A DNA stretch of 12,860 bases from CAYUYM01 sp964449305 (GTDB lineage: Bacteria; Bacteroidota; Ignavibacteria; SZUA-365; CAYQST01): positions 1-12,860 of the forward strand of contig CAYUYM010000098.1 of assembly GCA_964449305.1 (NCBI GenBank). The letters are read 5' to 3'. Shown here piece after piece: positions 1 through 6,366 of the stretch. How positions within the stretch are numbered: the first letter of the stretch is position 1; each line of letters begins with the position of its first letter. Below the pieces are notes generated by a model. That model searched no databases. It saw nothing but the letters and a program-made list of their open reading frames with translations, and had not been told where the DNA came from. A program made the position numbers and the translations under genes.

Positions 1-1
1 G

Positions 2-652
2 GTGGCATCGGGAGTGGCCGGCGCAACGATGCTTGCCATGGCTGTGGATCCGTCGGTGACCGAGGTCCTCGCGCGCCAGTACGGCACCGTGCACGACGCC
101 GTCTCGACGGTGGGAGGGGAGTTTGGCACGGCCCGGAACGCGCTGGCGCTGGCTGTCGGGATCTACGCTGTGGGGTGGGTGGCGGGGGAGGATGGCATCC
201 GGACCACGGGGGCCATGACGCTCGAGGCCCTTGCCTTCTCCGGAGCTGTCACAACAGCGGTGAAGACGCTCGCCGGCCGCAGTCGGCCCTTCACCAACGA
301 GGGGGCATGGACCTGGCGTCCCATCGCCTTCACGCATGAGCAGACCTCGCTGCCCTCCGGCCATGCCACCGTGGCCTTCTCTCTTGCGACGATTCTTGCG
401 GACAGGGTTGACTGGTTGCCCGCCACCATTGCCCTGTATGCGCTGGCGGGATCGACGGTCTATCAGCGCGTGGCATCGAGCCAGCACTGGGCGTCGGATG
501 TCGTGCTCGGAGCGATCATCGGCCATGTGAGCGCACGCTTCGTGATCGGGCGTCACCGCGATCGTGCGTCGCAGTCCGGCAGGCACATGACGTTGGTGCC
601 GATCCTGTCACCGCGCGGCACGGGGGTCGGCCTCGTCATCCCCATCAATTGA
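2..652 (+). CDS. PAP2-family membrane phosphatase (5' partial)
   Basis: Phosphatidic acid phosphatase type 2 family, integral-membrane acid phosphatases acting on lipid phosphates such as undecaprenyl pyrophosphate or phosphatidate. All three signature motifs are visible, counting from the first in-frame codon of the window: K88-x6-R95-P96, P118-S-G-H121, and R156-x5-H162-x3-D166. H121 and H162 are the expected nucleophile/acid pair and D166 the assisting acidic residue. Hydrophobic stretches around residues 46-61, 70-87, 122-134, 139-154 and 166-178 fit membrane helices around the active site. The tail after about residue 183 is polar and without motif. The frame is open to the window edge, so the GTG at base 2 is not necessarily the true start and an N-terminal helix may be missing. 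The gene converges on rsgA, 39 bases away. The substrate cannot be told from the sequence; UppP/BacA-type activity is only one option. Confidence 0.88.
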   Translation: MASGVAGATMLAMAVDPSVTEVLARQYGTVHDAVSTVGGEFGTARNALALAVGIYAVGWVAGEDGIRTTGAMTLEALAFSGAVTTAVKTLAGRSRPFTNEGAWTWRPIAFTHEQTSLPSGHATVAFSLATILADRVDWLPATIALYALAGSTVYQRVASSQHWASDVVLGAIIGHVSARFVIGRHRDRASQSGRHMTLVPILSPRGTGVGLVIPIN

Positions 653-691
653 AGCAGGCCTGAAGGTGGGCGGCACAGTGCGCGATGCTGT

Positions 692-1780
692 TCACTCTTC
701 GCCGCCGCGGTCCTCGCTTGCATGGATCTGGAGGTAGTTCCGGTACCGCAGGGCTGAGCAGGTTCCGCGTTCCACGGCGTCCCGCACGGCGCAGTCCGGT
801 TCATGGATGTGTGTGCAGGACGAGAGTCGGCAGTCGTTGCTGAGCGGCACGAACTCGGGATAGTAGGTGTGAAGATCATCGCGGTCGAAATGGTACAGCC
901 CGTATTCGCGGATGCCCGGGGTGTCGGCGATGTATCCGCCCTCGTGAAGGGCGTAGAGCGTGGAGCGCGTGGTGGTATGAGTGCCACGTCCGGATTTGAC
1001 CGACACGTCCGCGGTCTTCTCATCGAGATCGGGGATGAGGGCGTTGAGCAGCGTCGTCTTGCCCACGCCGGACTGCCCGACAAGGCTGGAGATGCTGTCG
1101 AGGAGTGCCGAGCGCAGATCGGCGAGGCCCTCGTTCGTGGTGCACGACGTCATGATCACCCGGTAGCCCGCGGTGCGGTAGTCGTCGGCCGCTTCGTCGA
1201 GGTACTCGCGGGCCTCGTCGTCGGCGAGATCGATCTTGTTGATGAGGACGAGCGGTGTGATCCCGCCCATCGCGGCGGCGATGAGATAGCGGTCGATGAG
1301 TCCCGGGCGGAACTGTTCCTGCGTGGCCGCGGCGACGACGACGAGCTGGTCCACATTGGCGGCGATGACCTGTTCGACGCGCGTCTGGTTGATGCCTCGC
1401 CGCGAGAGGGAGGTTGTGCGTGCATAGACATGCGTGATGACGGCGTCGCCGTCGCCTTCGTGGATGTAGCGCACGCGGTCGCCAATGACGATGAGGGTGG
1501 ACGAGGGATTCTCGGTGGTGGTGGTGCGCCTCGGGTGGGCGGGGATGCGGCCGGTCGCGTCCTCGATCACACCCACCGGGCCGCCGGTCTGCACCACGAG
1601 GGCGTCACGTTCGTCCGATGCATCCACCACCACGACGCGGCGCGGTGCGGAGCGCCGCCGGTCCTCGCTGTCGGCCTCGCCCTCGTGATCTCCGGTGAAC
1701 CGCCAGGCGACGTCGCCCTTGCGCCACAGCTTCTCCACGTCCCTGCGTTTGTCGGTTTTCCGGACTTCCTTCTGTGCCAT
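692..1780 (-). CDS. rsgA: RsgA, small ribosomal subunit biogenesis GTPase
   Basis: Circularly permuted GTPase (YjeQ/RsgA) that binds the 30S subunit late in maturation and promotes its assembly with GTP hydrolysis. The permuted order is clear: the G4 motif NKID (181-184) and G5-like TSC (211-213) come first, followed by the G1 P-loop GQSGVGKT (235-242), the G2 threonines HTTT (268-271) and G3 DTPG (286-289). An OB-fold region lies at about 48-125, with VIGDRV at 98-103 matching the family's GDRV. The zinc knuckle C317-x4-C322-x-H324-x5-C330 is intact. At 362 residues the length is normal, and the basic N-terminal tail resembles that of other RsgA proteins. The P-loop ends in KT rather than the commoner KS, which is functionally equivalent. 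The ATG at 1778-1780 has no clear Shine-Dalgarno. It is transcribed divergently from the operon beginning at 1957. Confidence 0.96.
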   Translation of the reverse strand: MAQKEVRKTDKRRDVEKLWRKGDVAWRFTGDHEGEADSEDRRRSAPRRVVVVDASDERDALVVQTGGPVGVIEDATGRIPAHPRRTTTTENPSSTLIVIGDRVRYIHEGDGDAVITHVYARTTSLSRRGINQTRVEQVIAANVDQLVVVAAATQEQFRPGLIDRYLIAAAMGGITPLVLINKIDLADDEAREYLDEAADDYRTAGYRVIMTSCTTNEGLADLRSALLDSISSLVGQSGVGKTTLLNALIPDLDEKTADVSVKSGRGTHTTTRSTLYALHEGGYIADTPGIREYGLYHFDRDDLHTYYPEFVPLSNDCRLSSCTHIHEPDCAVRDAVERGTCSALRYRNYLQIHASEDRGGEE

Positions 1781-1826
1781 GCGCTCGAGTACTGGGTGCC
1801 ATGCTGGTGAGTGAATCTGCGTGCAT

Positions 1827-1857
1827 CCAAATTAGGGCATGCACGAGACGGACGCAA
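1827..1857 (-). promoter_or_regulatory. Candidate promoter for rsgA
   Basis: Reading the minus strand, TAATTTGG (bases 1834-1827) is one mismatch from the TAnnTTTG -7 element known from Bacteroidota. A TTG lies 20 bases upstream (1857-1855), in the -33 position. The start codon is about 47 bases downstream. It is one of the few AT-rich patches in this GC-rich divergent spacer. This is pattern matching only; no transcription start is known. Confidence 0.3.
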
Positions 1858-1874
1858 GATGGATGGTCACGGGA

Positions 1875-1906
1875 TTTTCGATTCGCCCTGCGGCTTCCTA
1901 TTTTTG
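1875..1906 (+). promoter_or_regulatory. Candidate promoter for the DUF885-to-small-protein operon
   Basis: TATTTTTG (1899-1906) is a full match to the Bacteroidota TAnnTTTG element. A TTTTCG stretch (1875-1880) lies about 19 bases upstream as a weak -33 match. A start some seven bases downstream would leave a leader of roughly 40-45 bases before the GTG at 1957. The arrangement mirrors the minus-strand candidate in the same spacer. Inferred from motif and position only. Confidence 0.35.
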
Positions 1907-1956
1907 AGGCTGGTCTGTGCCGCGCGCCCGGTGCCCCTTCACCAACCCTGCCCACT

Positions 1957-3687
1957 GTGAAACGCCTTCTCCCCCTGCTGTTGTGTCTTCCCCTCCTGCT
2001 CTCCTGCGGGGATCCGCGGGCGCAGTCGGCCGCGGCGTTCAACGGCGTCGCCGCGCGCATCGTGGACCGCTGGCTGGCGCTTCACCCTGAACGCCGGTAT
2101 GAACTGCACGGCATCGTGGGCGACGATCTTGCACGGCGCTACTCCGAGGCGGGCATCCGCTCCATCATCGACTTCGCCCATGCGGCACTCGACACGCTGG
2201 CCGCCATCGACACGCGGCTCCTGCCGGCTGATGAGCGGGTGGATTACGAGATCCTGACACATGCGATGGACGCGGAACTCCTGACACTGCACGAGCTCGG
2301 TGACTGGCGGCACGATCCGGCCTTTTACGACGTCGCGTCGATGCTCATGGATGTCCTGGGTGAGTGCACGCAGGGCAGGCCGCATGCGGATGCGGTCACG
2401 GTGCTGCACGCGCTGCCGCAGGTGCTTGCCGCGGCACGGCACAACCTCGAGGCGCCCCCGCAGCTCGCCACGCGCAATGCCATGCAGCGCATCGACGCGG
2501 TGCTGCGTGAGATGCCTGCGATGATCGACACGCTGGAGCAGCGCGTCCCGGCGGAGGAGTGGCCGCCGGTCGCCCTCGCGGCCGATGCTGCCATGAGGGC
2601 GCTCAAGCGCCAGCGACGGTGGATCGCCGACACGCTGATGCGCCGCAGCACGCCGGAATTCCGATGCGGCAAGGCGCAGTTCGACCAGCGGCTCTCGCTG
2701 CAGTTCGAATCGGAACACACGTCGGAGGAGATACTCAGCCACGGCCAGGTCGAGTTCCTTCGCACGCAGGAGGCGCTGTATCAGGCCTGCCGTGAACTGT
2801 ATCTCCATCGCTTCCCCGACCGCGAGCTCGATGAAACGCGTCCCAATACACGGACGCACGTCATCAGCACGGTGCTGTCCGGCATGGAGACGACCCGCGT
2901 GGATGCGGACTCCATCATGCAGACCGCGGAACGTTTCGCCGAGCGGGCGCGGCAGTTCCTCACCGCGTTGCGCATCATCACGCAGCCCAGGACCACCTTC
3001 CGCATCGAACCGATGCCCGCATGGCGGTCGACCGACATCCCCGCCACCTGCGAACCGTGTGCGTTGTCCCACGACCAATCCGTTGTGCACGTTTCGCTTC
3101 CACCGGAGGCGGCCTCTCCGTGGCAGCGCTCGCAATGGATGCGCAATCACAACCGCCACTCCTTCGAGGTGCTGCTCGCCCACGAGGCGATCCCCGGCCA
3201 TGCCCTTCAGCAGACCATGTCGGCACCTGCCACCACGCTGCGCCCCATCCGCGCGGTGTTTCCCAGCCGCCTGTTCGCCGAGGGCTGGGCGTGCCATGCG
3301 GAGGCCCTGCTGGCCGACCTCGGTTTCGACGGCATCGAATACCGCATCGCACAGCTCACCTCGCGCCTGCGCATCATCGCCAACGCCATCCTGGATCAGA
3401 AGATCCACATCCACGGCATGCGTGAGCAGGAGGCCGTCAGCTTCCTCATGAACGAGTGCTACCAGGATGCGGCCGAGGCGCAGGCCAGGGTGCAGCGCAT
3501 CGCCCTCGCACCCGTGTGGATGACGATGTTCTACGAGGGACTGATCGAACTCAACCAATTGCAGTTGCGCCACCGTGCCTCCAAGCTGCTGCACATCTCC
3601 GATCGTCGGTTCTATGACCGCCTCCTCACGCAGGGGACGATCGCCTTCCGGCACCACGCACGCCTGATGGGGCTCGTCACCGAGTGA
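1957..3687 (+). CDS. DUF885-family lipoprotein, putative metallopeptidase
   Basis: A 576-residue protein of the DUF885 family (PF05960), thought to contain zinc peptidases. The family signature is HEAIPGH at 409-415, and a second conserved block, EGWACHAE, is at 442-449; E442 could be a further metal ligand (inference). I choose the GTG at 1957 because it begins a compact lipoprotein signal: MKRLLPLLL followed by LLSC, which makes Cys17 the lipidated residue. The open frame runs back to 1774, but that stretch overlaps the rsgA start region and looks non-coding. Length is typical of the family. No Shine-Dalgarno is visible. The stop TGA (3685-3687) shares its last base with the ATG of the next gene, so this appears to be the first gene of a coupled five-gene operon. 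Membrane-anchored peptide hydrolysis in the envelope fits; the substrate is unknown. Confidence 0.85.
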   Translation: MKRLLPLLLCLPLLLSCGDPRAQSAAAFNGVAARIVDRWLALHPERRYELHGIVGDDLARRYSEAGIRSIIDFAHAALDTLAAIDTRLLPADERVDYEILTHAMDAELLTLHELGDWRHDPAFYDVASMLMDVLGECTQGRPHADAVTVLHALPQVLAAARHNLEAPPQLATRNAMQRIDAVLREMPAMIDTLEQRVPAEEWPPVALAADAAMRALKRQRRWIADTLMRRSTPEFRCGKAQFDQRLSLQFESEHTSEEILSHGQVEFLRTQEALYQACRELYLHRFPDRELDETRPNTRTHVISTVLSGMETTRVDADSIMQTAERFAERARQFLTALRIITQPRTTFRIEPMPAWRSTDIPATCEPCALSHDQSVVHVSLPPEAASPWQRSQWMRNHNRHSFEVLLAHEAIPGHALQQTMSAPATTLRPIRAVFPSRLFAEGWACHAEALLADLGFDGIEYRIAQLTSRLRIIANAILDQKIHIHGMREQEAVSFLMNECYQDAAEAQARVQRIALAPVWMTMFYEGLIELNQLQLRHRASKLLHISDRRFYDRLLTQGTIAFRHHARLMGLVTE

Positions 3688-4787
3688 TGAGCACCAGCGG
3701 CTCCTCCCCACATCACCCGGCTGCGGGTGACGAGCAGGCAGCGCACGACGCCGCGATCCTGCGGGATCTCCACGCCCGTCATTTCGGAGACGGCGACGTC
3801 GCCTGCACCGCCCTGCGGGGCGACGGATCGGCGCGCCGCATCCACCGGCTGACGGGCGCGCACACCCGGAGCATCGGCATCGCCTCGGCGGATGTCCGCC
3901 AGAACCGCGCATTCATCGGATTCAGTCGCGCGTTTCACGCCGCCGGCCTGTCTGTCCCCCGCATCCTCGCCGTCAGCCACGACGAGCAGCACTACCTCGA
4001 GGATGATCTCGGCGACGTCACCCTCCATGCCTGGATGCAGAAGCGACGCGACGGCGCCTATTTCACTGCGGAGGTGCGGGACATGTACGTCCGCGTGCTT
4101 CACGAGCTGGTGCGCTTTCAGGTCGATGCCGCCGATGCGGTGGATTACGGGCTGTGTCATCAGTGGGACGAATTCGGCGCTGAAGCGATGCGTTTCGACA
4201 CCACCTATTTCCGCGGGATGTTTCTGGACCAGCTCCTGCCGGGCGGGTACGATGGCGCCGCGTTTGAGCAGGGTGCAGCTGTGCTCATCGACCGCTGCCT
4301 CCAGGAGGATCGCCGCCACTTCCTCTACCGCGATTTCCAGTCGCGCAATGTGATGATCCTCGATGGCCGACCCTGGTTCATCGATTACCAGTCCGGTCGA
4401 CGCGGGGCGCCCGCCTATGATGCGGCCTCGATGCTCTTCGACGCGCGCGCGGCCATCCCCCCCGCGGAGCGCTCCATGCTGCTGGAGGCGTACCTCGACG
4501 CCCTGCGCAGCCGTCCCGGTGTGGATGTGGACCGCGTGCGGGGCTCCTTCCCGGCGTTCGCCCTGCTGCGGGTGCTGCAGGCGCTCGGGGCGTTCGGCAA
4601 CCTCGGCCTGCGTCAGGGCAAGGTGTCCTTCCTGGAGGGCATCGAGCCGGGACTGGTGAATCTGCGACACCTGGTGACGGAGACAGGTGCATTGGACGGC
4701 AATCCCACCCTCCGTGCCTGCCTCACCGGGGTCACCGATCCCGCCTCCACGCGCCACATCACCGAACAGCTTCGCAGGCTGCCATGA
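3687..4787 (+). CDS. APH-fold kinase, AmgK-like sugar kinase candidate
   Basis: Aminoglycoside-phosphotransferase-fold small-molecule kinase of 366 residues. The catalytic loop reads YRDFQSRN (214-221), with D216 as catalytic base and N221 as metal ligand; the metal-binding aspartate of the DFG-equivalent is D233 in FIDYQSG. The usual histidine of the HxD loop is tyrosine (Y214). The N-lobe is divergent: a GDGSARRI stretch resembles the nucleotide loop and YLEDDLGD the hinge. APH-fold proteins with a similar RDFQSRN loop occur in Bacteroidota fused to a RapZ C-terminal domain (from memory); here that domain is the next gene. Together with the MurU-like gene downstream, this suggests anomeric phosphorylation of N-acetylmuramate or N-acetylglucosamine, as by AmgK. 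Antibiotic resistance is unlikely from context. The ATG at 3687 overlaps the previous stop by one base; a GTG directly before it is an alternative start. Confidence 0.8.
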   Translation: MSTSGSSPHHPAAGDEQAAHDAAILRDLHARHFGDGDVACTALRGDGSARRIHRLTGAHTRSIGIASADVRQNRAFIGFSRAFHAAGLSVPRILAVSHDEQHYLEDDLGDVTLHAWMQKRRDGAYFTAEVRDMYVRVLHELVRFQVDAADAVDYGLCHQWDEFGAEAMRFDTTYFRGMFLDQLLPGGYDGAAFEQGAAVLIDRCLQEDRRHFLYRDFQSRNVMILDGRPWFIDYQSGRRGAPAYDAASMLFDARAAIPPAERSMLLEAYLDALRSRPGVDVDRVRGSFPAFALLRVLQALGAFGNLGLRQGKVSFLEGIEPGLVNLRHLVTETGALDGNPTLRACLTGVTDPASTRHITEQLRRLP

Positions 4788-5191
4788 CACCGCATCCCAT
4801 CACCGTCACCATCCGTTCCTTCGGCTACCATCGCAGCGGTATGCCGCCTGCCGACGCCATCGACGGCGGCGGGGCGGTGTTCGACTGCCGCCTGCTGCCC
4901 AACCCCGGCCGCGACGCAGCCTGGTCCGGCACGACGGGCCTGAATCCCCGCCTCGCGGAACACCTGGACGCCATGCCCGCCGCAGTGACCTTCATGCAGC
5001 ACGTCCTCGGCATCGTCGATGCGGCACTGGCGGAGTACATTCGGCGCGGCTTCCCGCGGCTGGCCATCGATTTCGGATGCACCGGTGGGCAGCATCGATC
5101 GGTCTGGTGCGCGGAACGGCTCGCGGCGCATCTGGTGCGGAAGGGTGTGGGTGTGCGCATCGATCACCTCGAACGGCGGAGCTGGCCATGA
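4784..5191 (+). CDS. Stand-alone RapZ C-terminal-domain protein
   Basis: A 135-residue protein that corresponds to the C-terminal domain of RapZ alone. Family landmarks are in order: RSFGYHRSGMP (11-21), FDCRLLPNP (33-41; FDVRFLPNP in E. coli as I recall it), TTGL (50-53), and the loop GCTGGQHRSV (98-107), nearly identical to GCTGGKHRSV of E. coli. In E. coli this domain senses glucosamine-6-phosphate, with residues of the GCTGG loop in the site, and binds the sRNAs GlmY and GlmZ. The N-terminal P-loop ATPase domain of RapZ is absent: the ATG (4784-4786) overlaps the kinase stop by ATGA, leaving no room for it. At the 3' end another ATGA joins it to the nucleotidyltransferase. A role as amino-sugar-phosphate sensor or allosteric partner of the flanking enzymes is inference. 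Confidence 0.88.
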   Translation: MTPHPITVTIRSFGYHRSGMPPADAIDGGGAVFDCRLLPNPGRDAAWSGTTGLNPRLAEHLDAMPAAVTFMQHVLGIVDAALAEYIRRGFPRLAIDFGCTGGQHRSVWCAERLAAHLVRKGVGVRIDHLERRSWP

Positions 5192-5922
5192 CGGGAATGA
5201 TCCTCGCCGCCGGCTTCGGCACACGTCTCGGGGCGCTCACGCGGGAGATGCCCAAGGCGCTTGTCCCGCTTCTCGGTCGTCCCATGATCGACCACGTCAT
5301 CGGCGCCCTGGAGCGGGCGGGATGTGACCGCATCGTGATCAACGCCCATCATCACGCTGATGCGCTTGTGCAGCATGTGCGCGGGCTCGTGCGCGCAGCG
5401 GAGCTCATCGTCGTCACCGAGGACGAGATCCTCGGCACGGGCGGTGGCATCCTCCATGCGCGGCCGCTGCTCGGCGACGCCCCGTTCATCGTGCACAATG
5501 CCGACATCTTTTCGCGCCTCCCCCTTGGGGCGCTCATGGCGGCGCACAGGGCGTCCGGGGCGGCGGTGACGCTGGTGACGCGGCGGGAGCCATCGTCGCG
5601 CCCGCTGGTGTTCGATGCCTCCATGCGCTTCCTCGGCAAGCAGGCATGGGCCGCGGAGGGGATGCGCTACCCCGACGATGCGCTGCGTCTCGGCTTCACC
5701 GGCATCCACATCATCGACCCCGCCCTGCTCGATGCCGATCTGCCGGTCGGCTTTCTTGACGTGTTCGACATGTATCGCCCGGCACTCGCCGCGGGAGCCC
5801 GGATCTGCGGTGTCGTGGCCGACGGATACTGGACGGACCTCGGAACGCCGGAACGCCTGGCGGCATGCGAGGCATGGCTTCTCGCCCACACGGACGACAG
5901 GGAGCCGGGGGTGGCATCGTGA
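5188..5922 (+). CDS. MurU-like sugar-1-phosphate nucleotidyltransferase
   Basis: Nucleotidyltransferase of the NTP_transferase family, 244 residues, about the size of MurU (N-acetylmuramate-1-phosphate uridylyltransferase). The signature LAAGFGTRL (6-14) with PK (22-23) binds the nucleotide; GTGGGI (83-88) followed by PLLGDAPF and NAD (104-106) matches MurU's TGGGI...PLLGDAPF...NGD, with D106 as expected metal ligand. WTDLGTPERL (215-224) matches the C-terminal W-D-GT-ERL block. Mannose-1-phosphate guanylyltransferases share several of these motifs but are usually longer, so the exact substrate is open. The ATG at 5188 overlaps the RapZ-domain stop as ATGA and is preceded by GGCGGAG (5175-5181) at good spacing. 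An upstream extension of the open frame runs through two other genes and is rejected. With the kinase it would turn a free amino sugar into an NDP sugar. Confidence 0.85.
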   Translation: MTGMILAAGFGTRLGALTREMPKALVPLLGRPMIDHVIGALERAGCDRIVINAHHHADALVQHVRGLVRAAELIVVTEDEILGTGGGILHARPLLGDAPFIVHNADIFSRLPLGALMAAHRASGAAVTLVTRREPSSRPLVFDASMRFLGKQAWAAEGMRYPDDALRLGFTGIHIIDPALLDADLPVGFLDVFDMYRPALAAGARICGVVADGYWTDLGTPERLAACEAWLLAHTDDREPGVAS

Positions 5923-6284
5923 AGCGCCTCATGCCCGTGCTCGCCGCGTGTCTGCTGCCGGTGCTCGCGGGTGTGCCGTTGCATGCACAGGTGGACACGG
6001 GGCGTGCTCACACCATGCAGATCCGCCACGATGATCTGCGCGCACTGCCGGGGGAGGGAACGGTGCCGTCCCGCGACCGTCGCACACGCGACACACGGGA
6101 GCGGTCCAAGGCGTCGGTCAAGGGCGCCGCGAAGGCTCCCCGGGAGAAGGGCGCCCATGTGAAGAAGGGCGCTGACGATGACGGACAGGCTGTCCTCCGA
6201 AGCACACACGGCGGCCGCCGCGACGACGCCCGCAGCAACCGGGCGGCACGCTCCGCAGCGCGCAGGCGGGGCCGCCGCCGATGA
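5919..6284 (+). CDS. Small secreted arginine-rich protein
   Basis: I do not recognise this 121-residue protein. The GTG at 5919 overlaps the previous stop as GTGA and gives a textbook signal peptide: basic MKR, a hydrophobic core at about 4-18, and cleavage after LHAQ (24). The frame runs further back to 5865, but those codons lie within the upstream gene. The mature part of about 97 residues is hydrophilic and strongly basic, rich in Arg, Lys, Asp, Gly and Ala, and ends in RRRGRRR; no cysteine, no further membrane segment and no known domain are visible. It is probably disordered, and could bind anionic envelope polymers or nucleic acid, which is a guess. The overlap and signal peptide argue for a real gene, while the low-complexity, Arg-rich tail in GC-rich DNA is the main reason for caution. 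It is last in the operon, followed by a terminator candidate. Confidence 0.6.
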   Translation: MKRLMPVLAACLLPVLAGVPLHAQVDTGRAHTMQIRHDDLRALPGEGTVPSRDRRTRDTRERSKASVKGAAKAPREKGAHVKKGADDDGQAVLRSTHGGRRDDARSNRAARSAARRRGRRR

Positions 6285-6307
6285 GCCGCCTCGGCGGGGC
6301 CCTGCGA

Positions 6308-6337
6308 GGAGGCGCCGGAGATGCGCCTTTCCTTTTG
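6308..6337 (+). terminator. Candidate Rho-independent terminator of the five-gene operon
   Basis: AGGCGC (6310-6315) pairs perfectly with GCGCCT (6323-6328) across a seven-base loop, and two G-T wobbles can extend the stem. A T-rich run, TTCCTTTT (6329-6336), follows directly. A second perfect 7-bp inverted repeat, CCGCCGA/TCGGCGG (6275-6281 and 6291-6297), sits over the preceding stop codon. The U-tract is interrupted by two C, so efficiency is uncertain. The position right after the last gene of a coupled operon supports the call. Confidence 0.5.
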
Positions 6338-6366
6338 TCCTGCGATGCGGCATATTTCCCTCCATC

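Noticed and set aside
653..691. Bidirectional terminator between the converging PAP2 and rsgA genes
   Set aside because: Only a loopless palindrome CAGGCCTG (655-662) and a GCAC-A-GTGC repeat are present, with no T tract on either strand.
803..1810. Open frame of 335 codons on + opposite rsgA
   Set aside because: rsgA has a full set of GTPase and zinc motifs on the minus strand; this frame is its mirror and has no recognisable domain.
1939..3912. Long antisense open frame of 657 codons opposite the DUF885 gene
   Set aside because: It is a shadow of the strongly supported + strand gene in GC-rich DNA. The translation is low-complexity with Arg, Gly and His runs and no domain.
3687..4787. Aminoglycoside resistance gene
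   Set aside because: The fold is shared, but the catalytic loop differs and the neighbours are RapZ-domain and MurU-like genes in tight overlap, which points to sugar metabolism.
3612..4790. Antisense open frame of 392 codons opposite the kinase gene
   Set aside because: The + strand kinase has clear catalytic motifs and coupled starts. The antisense product shows no motif and spans two genes' ends.
4687..5187. N-terminal extension of the nucleotidyltransferase reading frame
   Set aside because: The frame is open, but this part overlaps the kinase end and the entire RapZ-domain gene. The ATG at 5188 directly precedes the nucleotide-binding motif.
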